A stretch of 30,580 nucleotides of DNA. Source: a virus. Both the position numbers and the translations under genes were made by a program. Below are positions 8,465 to 17,731 of this stretch, in pieces. Where the stretch lies: positions 1 to 30,580 of the IMG/VR virus record IMGVR_UViG_3300010885_029490; one strand, written 5' to 3'. Numbering within the stretch: the first letter of the stretch is position 1; every line of letters begins with the position of its first letter. The notes under the pieces are model-generated. The model did no database searches, had not been told where the DNA came from, and saw nothing but the letters and a program-made list of their open reading frames with translations.

Positions 8465-9220
8465 ATGGCAGTAAATATAGATACAGTTTATAGAACTGTT
8501 TTATTAATTCTTAATAAAGAGCAAAGAGGTTATTTGACTCCTGATGAATTTAATAAAACGGCTACTCAAGTACAATTAGAAATATTTAATGAATATTTTG
8601 AAGACTTGAACCAACAATATAGAGTTAATGGAAACGATACTGAATATGCAGATCGTGTAAAAAACTTAGAACAAAAAATATCAATATTTCAAACTGAAAC
8701 AAATTGCGTCTGGTTAAACGGTTATTTTTATATAAATTTACCATTACCAGTTGCTCCATTATATACCCCGCAGCCAGAAGTTTATAAATTAGGCACAGTT
8801 ATTTATAAAGGAGAAAAAGAAATACAATACGTTCAACCAAATGAACTATTGGAATTAAATTTATCACCATTAACAAAACCCACAACTACGTGGCCAGTAT
8901 ACAAATATTCTGGAGGACTTATATATGTATATCCTACAACAATACAAACTGATGTTTCCTGCACATTTATTAGAAAACCATATAATCCTATATGGAACTT
9001 TACCTCATCGCCTCCTAATTTTCAATATGTATATAATTCAACCCAATACAATGCGGTGAATAATCCAACGGGATCGCAAGATTTTGAATTACACCCTACA
9101 GAACAAACTAATTTAATAACTAGAATATTACTTTATTCTGGAGTTGTTATTAGAGACCCACAAATTATACAAATAGCAGCACAACAAGTGCAAGCAGAAA
9201 CTGTTAACTCAAAAAGCTAA
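8465..9220 (+). CDS. Head-tail connector / tail ring protein (first of two)
   Basis: 251 residues. The N-terminus (NIDTVYRTVLLILNKEQRGY, then LTPDEFNKTATQVQLEIFNE) and a later segment (CTFIRKPYNPIWNF near 175-188) match a family of structural proteins downstream of capsid genes in crAss-like and marine podoviruses. In the solved crAss-like virion, ring proteins between portal and tail occupy this genomic position; the P22 gp4/T7 gp11 adaptor is the functional analogue. It therefore probably forms a ring below the portal. Beta-rich central part, no enzyme motif. The gene ends 6 bases before the next start and is read as a pair with it. Specific ring identity is inference. Confidence 0.72.
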   Translation: MAVNIDTVYRTVLLILNKEQRGYLTPDEFNKTATQVQLEIFNEYFEDLNQQYRVNGNDTEYADRVKNLEQKISIFQTETNCVWLNGYFYINLPLPVAPLYTPQPEVYKLGTVIYKGEKEIQYVQPNELLELNLSPLTKPTTTWPVYKYSGGLIYVYPTTIQTDVSCTFIRKPYNPIWNFTSSPPNFQYVYNSTQYNAVNNPTGSQDFELHPTEQTNLITRILLYSGVVIRDPQIIQIAAQQVQAETVNSKS

Positions 9221-9226
9221 TAAAAA

Positions 9227-10462
9227 ATGCCGATACCAAATAATGGTTTAATTACCGAAACAAATAGACAATACTACGAAGGAGCCCAGGGGTTTGTAGT
9301 CACTGGAGGTCAAACATCATTTGTTACAACGTTTAATACTGATTTAATTTTTGGAGATTGGAATCCAGCTAATACTAATTATGCTTTAAATAATTTTAAA
9401 CTATATACTAGCCCAACAGGATTGCCTGGCACGTTCTCAGAATACCTATCAACATATACGGTAATTGATAATGTAATAAATATTACTCCTGCTTTAACAA
9501 ACGGCGTTTATGTAGTTGTACAATTAAAGATTTTAGATGGCGGTAATTATGGAACTACTATTCCTGAAAAAGCATTTGGTAATACTACAGAAGAAAATTA
9601 TGGTAGCTATGCATATACTAGCTTAAATGATATTATTAATAACTTTATGGTTGCTTATGTAGGTAAAGATAAACTTATACCATCTGTTAAAAGAACTGAT
9701 GTAATATTTCATGCAAAAAGAAGTTTGCAAGAATTTAGTTATGATACATTAAAAAGTATTAAGTCACAGGAACTAACGATACCACCTAGCTTAAGCATTG
9801 TGTTGCCTCAAGATTATGTTAATTACGTTAAACTTGCTTGGATAGACGAAGCAGGCGTTAAGCATCCAATTTATCCTACAAATAATTTAACATTGGCTCC
9901 ATATGAATCACCCGTACAAGATAGTAGAGGTTTGCCAATACAAGATAACTTTGGCGACAATATAGATGCTGAATCAATAACTGAAAAAAGATGGAGGAAT
10001 AATGATCTTAATTCTTTAACTAATAATCTTAATAGCGGTGGTAATTGGATAGACAATGGCTATGGTTACGATAACTGGTTATGGTATGGTTATTTTGGAC
10101 AAAGATACGGATTAGATCCACAATATGCAAATGAAAATGGATACTTCACTATAAATGATAGAGAAGGTAAAATATCATTTAGCAGTGGAATGGTTGGTAG
10201 ATTAATAATTATAGAATACGTTTCAGATGGACTTGCATATGATTTAGATACAAAAGTTCCTAAATTAGCTGAAGAAGCTATGTACGCTCACATTATACAC
10301 GCTATTTTAGCTTTAAGAATAAACCAACCTGAATACGTAATCAGTCGCTTTAAACAAGAGAAATCAGCTAAATTAAGAAATGCAAAAATAAGATTGTCAA
10401 ATATAAAACTAGAAGAAATTACTCAGGTATTAAGAGGACAATCAAAATGGATTAAACATTAA
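9227..10462 (+). CDS. Tail ring / tail tubular structural protein (second of two)
   Basis: 411 residues. The first about 110 residues look like a small beta domain. The region from about 130 onward (FHAKRSLQEFSYDTLKSIKS, IPPSLSIVLPQDYVNYVKLA) and the C-terminal helical end (YVISRFKQEKSAKLRNAKIR, then a Leu/Glu helix and QSKWIKH) are the signature of a ring or tail-tube family in crAss-like and related phages. It probably stacks with the 251-residue protein to join head and tail. It starts 6 bases after its neighbour and lies 5 bases before the large tail gene, consistent with stoichiometric co-expression. No enzymatic motif. The structural role is well supported; the exact ring is not. Confidence 0.75.
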   Translation: MPIPNNGLITETNRQYYEGAQGFVVTGGQTSFVTTFNTDLIFGDWNPANTNYALNNFKLYTSPTGLPGTFSEYLSTYTVIDNVINITPALTNGVYVVVQLKILDGGNYGTTIPEKAFGNTTEENYGSYAYTSLNDIINNFMVAYVGKDKLIPSVKRTDVIFHAKRSLQEFSYDTLKSIKSQELTIPPSLSIVLPQDYVNYVKLAWIDEAGVKHPIYPTNNLTLAPYESPVQDSRGLPIQDNFGDNIDAESITEKRWRNNDLNSLTNNLNSGGNWIDNGYGYDNWLWYGYFGQRYGLDPQYANENGYFTINDREGKISFSSGMVGRLIIIEYVSDGLAYDLDTKVPKLAEEAMYAHIIHAILALRINQPEYVISRFKQEKSAKLRNAKIRLSNIKLEEITQVLRGQSKWIKH

Positions 10463-10467
10463 TAAAT

Positions 10468-13400
10468 ATGGCAGAAATAAAAAATAGTTTTCTACAATCC
10501 AAAATGAATCAAGACCTAGATGATAGGCTTATTCCAAATGGAGAATACAGATCCGCTTTAAATGTTTCTGTTGGGAAATCAGAAAATAGTGATGTAGGTA
10601 CATTGCAAAATGTATTAGGTAATAACTTTATTGCAGGAAATCCTATTGATATAGATGATCCAAATTATATACCTGGTCTTGAATGTATTGGTTATTTTAT
10701 GGACAATAATAATAATCGTATATATCAATTTTTAACTAATCAAGGAGATAATGGAGCAGCTCCTTTGCTGCATCAAATAACCGTATATGACTTTGGTTTA
10801 AACTCATATATAGTATTAGTGCAAGGAAAATTTTTAAATTTTTCAAAAGCTTCTCTAGTAACAGGAATAAATTTATTAGAAAATTTACTTTTTTGGACAG
10901 ATTATAATAATCAACCAAGAAAAATAAATGTACAATCAGCTATTTCAGCCCCTGCCACTACCGCAAATCCATATTATACTAGAGAGGAACAAATATCTGT
11001 AGCAAAATATGCGCCAGTTGACCCTATAGCATTGGTAAATGTTGTAACTACAACCGCGACCGCAAATGCTGTTGCTTCAATCACAATATTTGTAGCAAGT
11101 ACAACTGGTATTGAGCATGGAATGACTGTAATTGGAGGAGGTATAAATGATAGCGATTTCATATTAGTTGATGAAGTTATTAGTAGTACTGAATTATTAT
11201 TATATAGTCCAGTTTCGCTTTTGATTGGAGACAAACTAAAATTTCTACAATCTACAATGACCAATAAAGAGGACGATCCAAATTGGCCTGGAGACCCGTC
11301 ATATTTAAAATCAAGATATGTTAGATTTAGTTACAGGTTTAGGCTTGACGATGGCGAATATACCCTTATGGCTCCTTTTACACAAATAACATTTATACCT
11401 AATCAAAAAGGATACTTTGTAGATGGCAATGAAAACGCTGCTTATCAAAGCACCGTTGTAAAATGGTTTGAAAACAATGTTAACAATATTGAATTATTAA
11501 TACCATTTCCGGATATTTTAACTAATGTTAATCAATCTTATAAAATACAAGCAGTTGATATACTATATAAAGAATCCGACGGATTAGCGATCCACGTTGT
11601 TGAAACCATACCTTATGATGCTTTTTCGGCAATCCCAAATGCTTCCTCAACTAATATATATACTTACGACTACCAGTCTAGAAAACCATATAAAACATTA
11701 ACTGAAGATCAAACAACAAGAGTTTATGACTTAGTACCTGTTAAGGCTAAAGCACAAGAATCTGCTGGCAATAGAATAATATATGGTAATTTTATAAGAA
11801 ATTACACAGCTCCAAGATCTTTAAATTATCAAGTATCAGTTGCTGAAAAACAAGATTATTCTTTAAACTTTATAGAATATCCAAATCATACCGTAAAACA
11901 AAATAGAACTTATCAAGTTGGATTTATTTTATCTGATAAATACGGTAGACAATCTTCAGTAATATTATCTTCATTAGATACAAACACTACAATATCTGGC
12001 GGTATACAATACGGCGGATCAACCGTATATTCTCCTTATTATTCTGATGCAACGGCACCTATAACTAAAAATTGGTTTGGCAATGCAATATTAATGCTAA
12101 TAAATAGCCCTATTGCACCTATTACACAACCACCTCAACCAAGTTTAGGAACGCCAGGATTATATGCAGAATCAACATCAACTACAGGATTTACATTAAC
12201 TGGAACAACAACAACAACAAACACTACTTATGAATTTACACCAACAGCTGGAACTATTCCTAAAGTTGGAGATTTTATGAGAGGAGCGTTTACAGATTAC
12301 GTTGAAGTGCTAACGATTATTCCAACCCCTGCAAATCCTGTAATTTACGGTGTGCCTTATACCGTTACTACTACAGGTAGAGTCAATGACATCTATAATA
12401 GAGACACGGGTATTCCAAACGATATAAAATACGTTTACACTATTAATCCTTTGGGTTGGTATTCTTATAAAATTGTTGTTAGGCAACAAGAACAGGAATA
12501 CTACAATGTGTATTTACCGGGCATGTTAAATGGTTATCCAAAAGGTCAAACTTATGGATCAGAAACTACTTATCTTGCTAGTGTACCTACTTTAGTTAAC
12601 GGAATAAATACCACGGTATTTCCAACAAATGAAACTAACAAGGTAGCGCATACTGTATTAATAAATGATAATATAAATAAAATACCAAGAGACTTAGTTG
12701 AGGTAGGACCAGATCAAAAACAATACAGAAGTAGTGTGCAATTATACGGAAGAGTAGAAAATGTTTTAGTTGAATTAGGTCCTGGAGATACATATACAGA
12801 CAATACACAATATTTTCCGCCTAAAAAAGCGGATACGGCTATTACTATTTCAACTACAGCTGATTTAAGCTTTTTACCTCAGTCGGTAACAAATGAAAAA
12901 GGATCAGCTTCATATAATTTTTATCAATTAGAGACGCAGCCATTAGTGGCTAGAATATCTACAACAAATAAAATGGGGGTTACAGCTGTAGAAAATATAG
13001 AGGATTTACCATTACAACCAGATACATATATTAATGATCCGTATAATATGAATCCATATTTAAGCGTATACGAAACTAAACCCGTATATTCTTTATTGGA
13101 TATATTTTGGGAGACATCGTCTACCGGTATAGTTTCCGATTTAAATGCAGACGTGTTAACCGGATTTGAAGGCGGTGTTGGTTTATCTGATATTGATTTT
13201 GAAGATTTTGATGAATTTGCAAATCCTTTAGATCCTGTTACAAAATTTATAACAAATCAATTTTATCCAATATCAAACACAAATGTGGCTATTAATTCCA
13301 CTAATGTTACTCTTTCAGTTCGTAACGCTGATGATGGTCCATCCGGTCCAACAGACGTAAGCGCGGCATTTGGCATAGAAACTCAAAATGTTTCAGGTGT

Positions 13401-14754
13401 AAATCGATATAGAATATTTATAAACAATAACTTTGTTTTTACAAGCGCAATAAAATTAACAACTTTTACCTTTACAGTTTCTTTTATACAAGCCGGAGAT
13501 ACTACTCCAACGTCTTATGTAATAAACGGTAGGCTTGAAAACAAACCGCCTCAGATTTTAACGCCTGCTTCTTCGCCAACTGAAGTATCTTTAACTTCTC
13601 CGACAGCACCGCCAACACCTATATATACACTTACAGGACAAAATGGTGCTTTCTTTAGTCCGCAACCGCCAATATTGCCAAATACTCTTAGGCAAGAGGA
13701 ATTATTTTGGGATATTGTAGACAGCGGGTCTACTCCGGGATGGCAATCACTTTTTAACATAACAACAGATCCTATAACAAAAGAAGGTAAATTATACCTT
13801 ATAAATACATTTCCTTCGACAGGGATTATTTATACTTTGAATGTTAGATTAAGAGATGCTTGTACACCAGCAGGGGTACCTGTAACAAGTGTTTTTAATA
13901 AATATGAAAGCAAAGAAGACTTTACTGTAATAACAGTTAAATTAGGACAAACTGTTATTTGTGGCAGAACTTGGACAGCCTCTAATTATACTGGTATTAA
14001 TTTTCAGGATGGAACACCCTTAGTCTATGCAAAAAACGCTGCTGAGTGGGAAGAGGCAGGTATTAATGGATGGGGAGCTTGGTGTTATTATAATTATAAT
14101 GCTGCTAATTTTGCAACATATGGTAGATTATATAATGGATGGGCTATTTTTGGAGAATGGAAAGGCAGAACCAATAATGATCCGCTTAAACAATTTGCAC
14201 CTAATGGGTTTCACGTTCCTTATGGCAACGATAGAGCATATAACGGCAGTTCTTATGTAGGTGAATTATGCGACCTTGAACCTTGTTTTGGAACAAGTGC
14301 CGTTTCTGGTAAAGCATTTAAACAATCTGGGACAACATACTGGACAGCTCCTAATACAGGAACAAACACATCTACTTTTTCTGCATTGCCGGGTGGTTTT
14401 TGTAGGCCAAACGGAACTTTTGGCGGATTAGGTACAGAAGCATATTTTTGGACTTATGGAGTTTTTCCAGCAACAATAAATGGTGTACCAATGACTCCGT
14501 GTCAAACAGCTTTTAGTTTTTTAAACACTTCTGATGTATTTATACAAAATCCTTATCCAATGGGCTGGGGATTTTCCGTTCGATTTATAAATGATCAAGA
14601 AGTTTGTGTTAATGTTCAAACTAGCGGAAACGTTGTAAATATTTTTTACATGGCTGCAAACGGAAATCCTGGGCAAGAAGCAATTGGAGGTATATCCGGA
14701 GCGGATGAAAGAACAGTATGCGCTGTAACTGGATGCGCAATAGAGATACAATAA
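10468..14754 (+). CDS. Large tail protein (muzzle/nozzle-like) with C-terminal FISUMP domain
   Basis: 1428 residues, probably part of the tail tip and a candidate host-binding protein. The N-terminus (KMNQDLDDRLIPNGEYRSAL, then NVSVGKSENSDVGTLQNVLG) and LLFWTDYNNQPRKINVQS near 142-159 are typical of phage tail proteins with beta-propeller-like folds. The middle is Thr/Pro/Asn-rich and beta-repetitive. Residues about 1160-1377 form a FISUMP (Fib_succ_major, TIGR02145-like) domain: CGRTWTASNY near 1166, YGRLYNGW at 1218, PNGFHVP, ALPGGF at 1306 and GFSVRFIND at 1368. A further Cys-containing tail of about 50 residues follows. FISUMP domains occur in surface proteins of Bacteroidota, so placing one on a tail protein suggests adhesion. 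It is followed 36 bases later by a second protein with muzzle-type signatures; the two may jointly form the structure made by one protein in other crAss-like phages. Confidence 0.85.
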   Translation: MAEIKNSFLQSKMNQDLDDRLIPNGEYRSALNVSVGKSENSDVGTLQNVLGNNFIAGNPIDIDDPNYIPGLECIGYFMDNNNNRIYQFLTNQGDNGAAPLLHQITVYDFGLNSYIVLVQGKFLNFSKASLVTGINLLENLLFWTDYNNQPRKINVQSAISAPATTANPYYTREEQISVAKYAPVDPIALVNVVTTTATANAVASITIFVASTTGIEHGMTVIGGGINDSDFILVDEVISSTELLLYSPVSLLIGDKLKFLQSTMTNKEDDPNWPGDPSYLKSRYVRFSYRFRLDDGEYTLMAPFTQITFIPNQKGYFVDGNENAAYQSTVVKWFENNVNNIELLIPFPDILTNVNQSYKIQAVDILYKESDGLAIHVVETIPYDAFSAIPNASSTNIYTYDYQSRKPYKTLTEDQTTRVYDLVPVKAKAQESAGNRIIYGNFIRNYTAPRSLNYQVSVAEKQDYSLNFIEYPNHTVKQNRTYQVGFILSDKYGRQSSVILSSLDTNTTISGGIQYGGSTVYSPYYSDATAPITKNWFGNAILMLINSPIAPITQPPQPSLGTPGLYAESTSTTGFTLTGTTTTTNTTYEFTPTAGTIPKVGDFMRGAFTDYVEVLTIIPTPANPVIYGVPYTVTTTGRVNDIYNRDTGIPNDIKYVYTINPLGWYSYKIVVRQQEQEYYNVYLPGMLNGYPKGQTYGSETTYLASVPTLVNGINTTVFPTNETNKVAHTVLINDNINKIPRDLVEVGPDQKQYRSSVQLYGRVENVLVELGPGDTYTDNTQYFPPKKADTAITISTTADLSFLPQSVTNEKGSASYNFYQLETQPLVARISTTNKMGVTAVENIEDLPLQPDTYINDPYNMNPYLSVYETKPVYSLLDIFWETSSTGIVSDLNADVLTGFEGGVGLSDIDFEDFDEFANPLDPVTKFITNQFYPISNTNVAINSTNVTLSVRNADDGPSGPTDVSAAFGIETQNVSGVNRYRIFINNNFVFTSAIKLTTFTFTVSFIQAGDTTPTSYVINGRLENKPPQILTPASSPTEVSLTSPTAPPTPIYTLTGQNGAFFSPQPPILPNTLRQEELFWDIVDSGSTPGWQSLFNITTDPITKEGKLYLINTFPSTGIIYTLNVRLRDACTPAGVPVTSVFNKYESKEDFTVITVKLGQTVICGRTWTASNYTGINFQDGTPLVYAKNAAEWEEAGINGWGAWCYYNYNAANFATYGRLYNGWAIFGEWKGRTNNDPLKQFAPNGFHVPYGNDRAYNGSSYVGELCDLEPCFGTSAVSGKAFKQSGTTYWTAPNTGTNTSTFSALPGGFCRPNGTFGGLGTEAYFWTYGVFPATINGVPMTPCQTAFSFLNTSDVFIQNPYPMGWGFSVRFINDQEVCVNVQTSGNVVNIFYMAANGNPGQEAIGGISGADERTVCAVTGCAIEIQ
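13948..14598 (+). other. FISUMP domain coding segment
   Basis: Encodes residues about 1161-1377 of the large tail protein. Landmarks match the Fibrobacter succinogenes major paralogous domain: a V-I-C-G-R-T-W opening, G-R-L-Y-N-G-W-A, a P-N-G-F-H-V-P block (compare P-S-G-W-H-L-P), A-L-P-G-G-F, then F-W-T near the aromatic block, and the closing G-F-S-V-R. Unusually many Trp, Tyr, Asn and Cys residues are present. The domain is usually terminal on secreted or surface proteins, as here. Confidence 0.8.
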
Positions 14755-14790
14755 TATTAAAAAAACAAAAAAATAAGTAATTATAATAAT

Positions 14791-16362
14791 ATGAGTGCAA
14801 CAATAGAATTAAAATATTTCAACTCATTTTGGTTAAAAAAATTAAGATCAGTTGTCGATGTGCAGCCTACAACAGCCGCAAATACTATTTCTGCAAATGT
14901 TGCTCAAGGTGATACTATGATAACTATAGCTAGTTCTTACTCTCATATGGGAGTAGGGCAAGCAATATTTTATACATTGTTTTCTCAAACATTCACTTTA
15001 ATTATTAAATCTTTTAGTGGATTAAATGTGTATTTAGTAAATCCAGCAGAAACAGCAATACCCGCTGGAACGCCAATTACTTTTGGAAATATTGTTGATT
15101 TTGAATATGTACCCGCTGCTTATAGTGAAGACGAAGCTGATTGGTATATTGAAGAAGCTAGAATTAGAGGAGGGTACAATAATACAACTGTAGATTTTGG
15201 TGTTAAAGCTTATCTTGTTGAAGACAATAATAATCAACAAAATAGATCAAACTCATTAATTTATTCCGGTATATTTAATTCAAGAACTGGAGTAAATAAT
15301 ACAAATCAATTTTCAGTAGCTGAAGACATAACAAGATCTGTAGACCCTTCAAATGGAACAATACAGAAATTATACGCAGAAGATACCAATCTAATTATAT
15401 TCCAAGAATCAAAGGTTAGTAGAGCATTGATTGACAAAGATGCAATATACACAGCGGAAGGGCAGCCAATGACAACATCTGGAGCACAAGTAATTGGTCA
15501 AATACAATCTTATGCTGGTAATTACGGTATATCAACAAATCCAGAAAGCTTTGCGGTTTATGGATATAGAAAATATTTTGTAGATAGAACTCAAAATGTT
15601 GTATTACGTTTATCACAAGACGGAATAACAGAAATATCATCATATGGAATGCTTGATTTCTTTAGAGATAAATTAGGAAATGTTGGAGCAACAGGTAAAG
15701 TAGTAGGGGGATGGGATATACATAATAAACAATATGTAGTTTCATTGCAACCGGTTTCCCAATCAACAAACAATGAGGGAACTCCATTGGAGCCTTTTAC
15801 ATTGGCATTTGACGAGGAATCTTTAGGATGGGTTAGTTTTTACAGTTATATACCAGACTACATGGGCGGGCTTTTAAATAATTATTATAGTTTTTATAAC
15901 GGTGGTATTTGGATACATTATAATTCCAATGTAACAAGAGGTAATTTTTACAGTACCCAATACAATACAGAGGTAAAATTTGTATTTAATGCACAGCCTT
16001 CATTAATTAAAAACTTTAGCACAATAAATTATGAAGGATCCATTGGATGGAGATTAGATAGTATTATAACTGACATGGATCAATCTATTAGTATAGCCCC
16101 GGCATCCTCCGCTAATAATCAAACTTTAGCAGGAATTGAATTTGCATTGTTTTCTAATAACTTTAAAGCAAAAGAAAATAAATATTTTGCAAATATATTT
16201 AACAATTCTACAGCAATGGGAGGTGATATAATATGGGGACAATCAATGTCTGGTGTAAAAGGAATCTACGCTGTTTGCTCTTTTAGTTTAGACAACGCCC
16301 AATTCAATTCTCAAAAAGAATTATATGCTAGTTCCGTGGAGTACGTAGACTCATCATATTAA
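14791..16362 (+). CDS. Tail structural protein, muzzle/nozzle-like
   Basis: 523 residues. Signatures typical of crAss-like and related tail proteins are DWYIEEARIRGGYNNTTVDF (about 117-136), NSLIYSGIFNSRTGVNNTNQ near 155-174, and KLYAEDTNLIIFQESKVSRA near 193-212 followed by LIDKDAIYTAEGQP. The C-terminal half is a repetitive beta structure with many Tyr, Trp and Gly residues, consistent with a propeller blade arrangement. It probably builds the distal tail with the preceding 1428-residue protein. A 36-base A-rich gap precedes it, and the upstream gene ends in its own FISUMP domain, so this is a separate protein and not a frameshifted extension. No enzyme motif seen. Confidence 0.8.
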   Translation: MSATIELKYFNSFWLKKLRSVVDVQPTTAANTISANVAQGDTMITIASSYSHMGVGQAIFYTLFSQTFTLIIKSFSGLNVYLVNPAETAIPAGTPITFGNIVDFEYVPAAYSEDEADWYIEEARIRGGYNNTTVDFGVKAYLVEDNNNQQNRSNSLIYSGIFNSRTGVNNTNQFSVAEDITRSVDPSNGTIQKLYAEDTNLIIFQESKVSRALIDKDAIYTAEGQPMTTSGAQVIGQIQSYAGNYGISTNPESFAVYGYRKYFVDRTQNVVLRLSQDGITEISSYGMLDFFRDKLGNVGATGKVVGGWDIHNKQYVVSLQPVSQSTNNEGTPLEPFTLAFDEESLGWVSFYSYIPDYMGGLLNNYYSFYNGGIWIHYNSNVTRGNFYSTQYNTEVKFVFNAQPSLIKNFSTINYEGSIGWRLDSIITDMDQSISIAPASSANNQTLAGIEFALFSNNFKAKENKYFANIFNNSTAMGGDIIWGQSMSGVKGIYAVCSFSLDNAQFNSQKELYASSVEYVDSSY

Positions 16363-16381
16363 TACAATCAAATAAAATTAA

Positions 16382-16819
16382 ATGGAATTAAGTATAAGAG
16401 ACAAAATAGAGCAATTAGAGGCTGCTTTAATGGAGAATTCTGAAGAACTTAACTTAGTTGTTGGCGACTCAGAAATGTTTCCTTTAAAGCATACCTTTGT
16501 TGACGGTTTGTATATACGCGAAATGCAAATAAAGAAAGATCATTTTGCTATAGGGAAGTTACAAAAAAGGGAGCATTTATGGATGTTGCTAAAAGGACAC
16601 TTAACTATAACTACAATTGACGGCACACAAGATTATATTGGCCCCTGTTATATTAAAAGTGCGGGGGGAATAAAAAGAGCGGTGTATGCTCATGAAGATT
16701 CTGTGTTTGTAAATATATATCCAAACCCAGATAATAAAGAAGATTTAGATAAAATAGAAGATACATGGATAGCTAAAAACTATTTAGAGTACGAACAATA
16801 CAAACAATTAAAAGAATAA
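16382..16819 (+). CDS. Small cupin-fold protein
   Basis: 145 residues. A beta-rich core from about 33 to 113 (FPLKHTFVDGLYIREMQIKK, then GKLQKREHLWMLLKGHLTIT, then GGIKRAVYAHEDSVFVNIYP) has the layout of the cupin-like proteins found in many marine phages, with a helical N-terminus and an acidic helical C-terminus. Only isolated candidate metal ligands are visible (His65 and His104), and the full two-motif cupin ligand set is not present, so catalysis is doubtful. It may be a binding or structural protein. It sits between tail and ejection-protein genes, 19 bases after one and 3 bases before the other, which ties it to the virion operon. Fold assignment moderate, function unknown. Confidence 0.7.
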   Translation: MELSIRDKIEQLEAALMENSEELNLVVGDSEMFPLKHTFVDGLYIREMQIKKDHFAIGKLQKREHLWMLLKGHLTITTIDGTQDYIGPCYIKSAGGIKRAVYAHEDSVFVNIYPNPDNKEDLDKIEDTWIAKNYLEYEQYKQLKE

Positions 16820-16822
16820 TAT

Positions 16823-17728
16823 ATGGCATATGTTGCAATTGGCGGAGCCGCAGTTAGTATTATAGGGGGTATAATGGGCATGGGATCTGCAGCTGCCGCT
16901 GAAAGAGCTGCTGCCCAAAAAGCCGCCGCATTAAACGCTCAACTGGACTCACTAGAAAAAAATAGACAAGCTATTATAAACCCTTATGCGGCAACTAAAG
17001 ATTTGTCGTCTATGGGTAAAAACGCATATGCTAATATTGGAGTAGCTACTCAAGCCGCAGAGTTTCAAGCTGAACAAAATGATTTAGCGTTAGCTAGTAC
17101 TTTAGATACTCTTAGAGCTACAGGAGCAAGTGCGGGTGGAGCAACCGCTTTAGCACAAGCCGCATTGAAATCACAGCAACAGGTATCTGCTAGTCTTGAA
17201 TCTCAAGAAGCTGCAAACGAAAAACTAAGGGCTGCTGGAGAAGAAAAATTAAATGAGTTTAGAATATCTGAGGCTCAAAAAATGCAAGACGCCGCTAACG
17301 CTGCTTCACAATTTAAATATAGCGAAACAGAAAAAAGAGAAATTGCTAAAATGGATAGAGTAGCATCTCAATTAACGGGAGCGCAAAATCAACAAGCATC
17401 AGCCGCAGCGGCTGGTCAAATGGCGCAGGCAAATATGTTTTCCGGAATTGGTAGTGCTGTAACATCTGGAATAGGAGCTATAAATGCAAGGAATGCGGCT
17501 AATACAGCTGCATCAGATAGAATGTTAAAGAAGAACATTAATTTAATTGGTAAATCACCTAGCGGTTTAAATATATATTCATTTGAATATATAGACCCAA
17601 AATTTGGAGAAGGATTATTTCAAGGAGTAATGTCCGATGAAGTACCAAGCAAAGCTGTAATTAAAGGTAATAGCGGTTACGATAGAGTAAACTATTCATT
17701 ATTAGACGTAGAATTTAAACAAATATAA
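16823..17728 (+). CDS. Internal virion-like protein with C-terminal S74 chaperone/peptidase domain
   Basis: 301 residues in two parts. Residues 1-230 begin with a hydrophobic Gly/Ala segment (VAIGGAAVSIIGGIMGMGSA, about 4-23) and continue as a long Ala/Gln/Glu-rich helix, resembling the small DNA-ejection protein class (T7 gp14-like). From Ser231 the sequence (SDRMLKKNINLIG) opens a Peptidase_S74 intramolecular chaperone-like domain, with the Ser231-Asp232 pair and Lys236 expected at the self-cleavage site, followed by LNIYSFEYIDP and the GLFQGVMSDEVP block. Family knowledge: S74 domains trimerise spikes and then cut themselves off. Here the domain is on a small ejection-like protein. It is the first of three genes leading to the giant protein. 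Confidence 0.78.
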   Translation: MAYVAIGGAAVSIIGGIMGMGSAAAAERAAAQKAAALNAQLDSLEKNRQAIINPYAATKDLSSMGKNAYANIGVATQAAEFQAEQNDLALASTLDTLRATGASAGGATALAQAALKSQQQVSASLESQEAANEKLRAAGEEKLNEFRISEAQKMQDAANAASQFKYSETEKREIAKMDRVASQLTGAQNQQASAAAAGQMAQANMFSGIGSAVTSGIGAINARNAANTAASDRMLKKNINLIGKSPSGLNIYSFEYIDPKFGEGLFQGVMSDEVPSKAVIKGNSGYDRVNYSLLDVEFKQI

Positions 17729-17731
17729 TAA

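Noticed and set aside
14755-14790. Possible frameshift or broken gene joining the two large tail proteins
   Set aside because: The first ends cleanly after its FISUMP domain, and the second has its own ATG and a complete N-terminus; no frame continuity supports a programmed shift.
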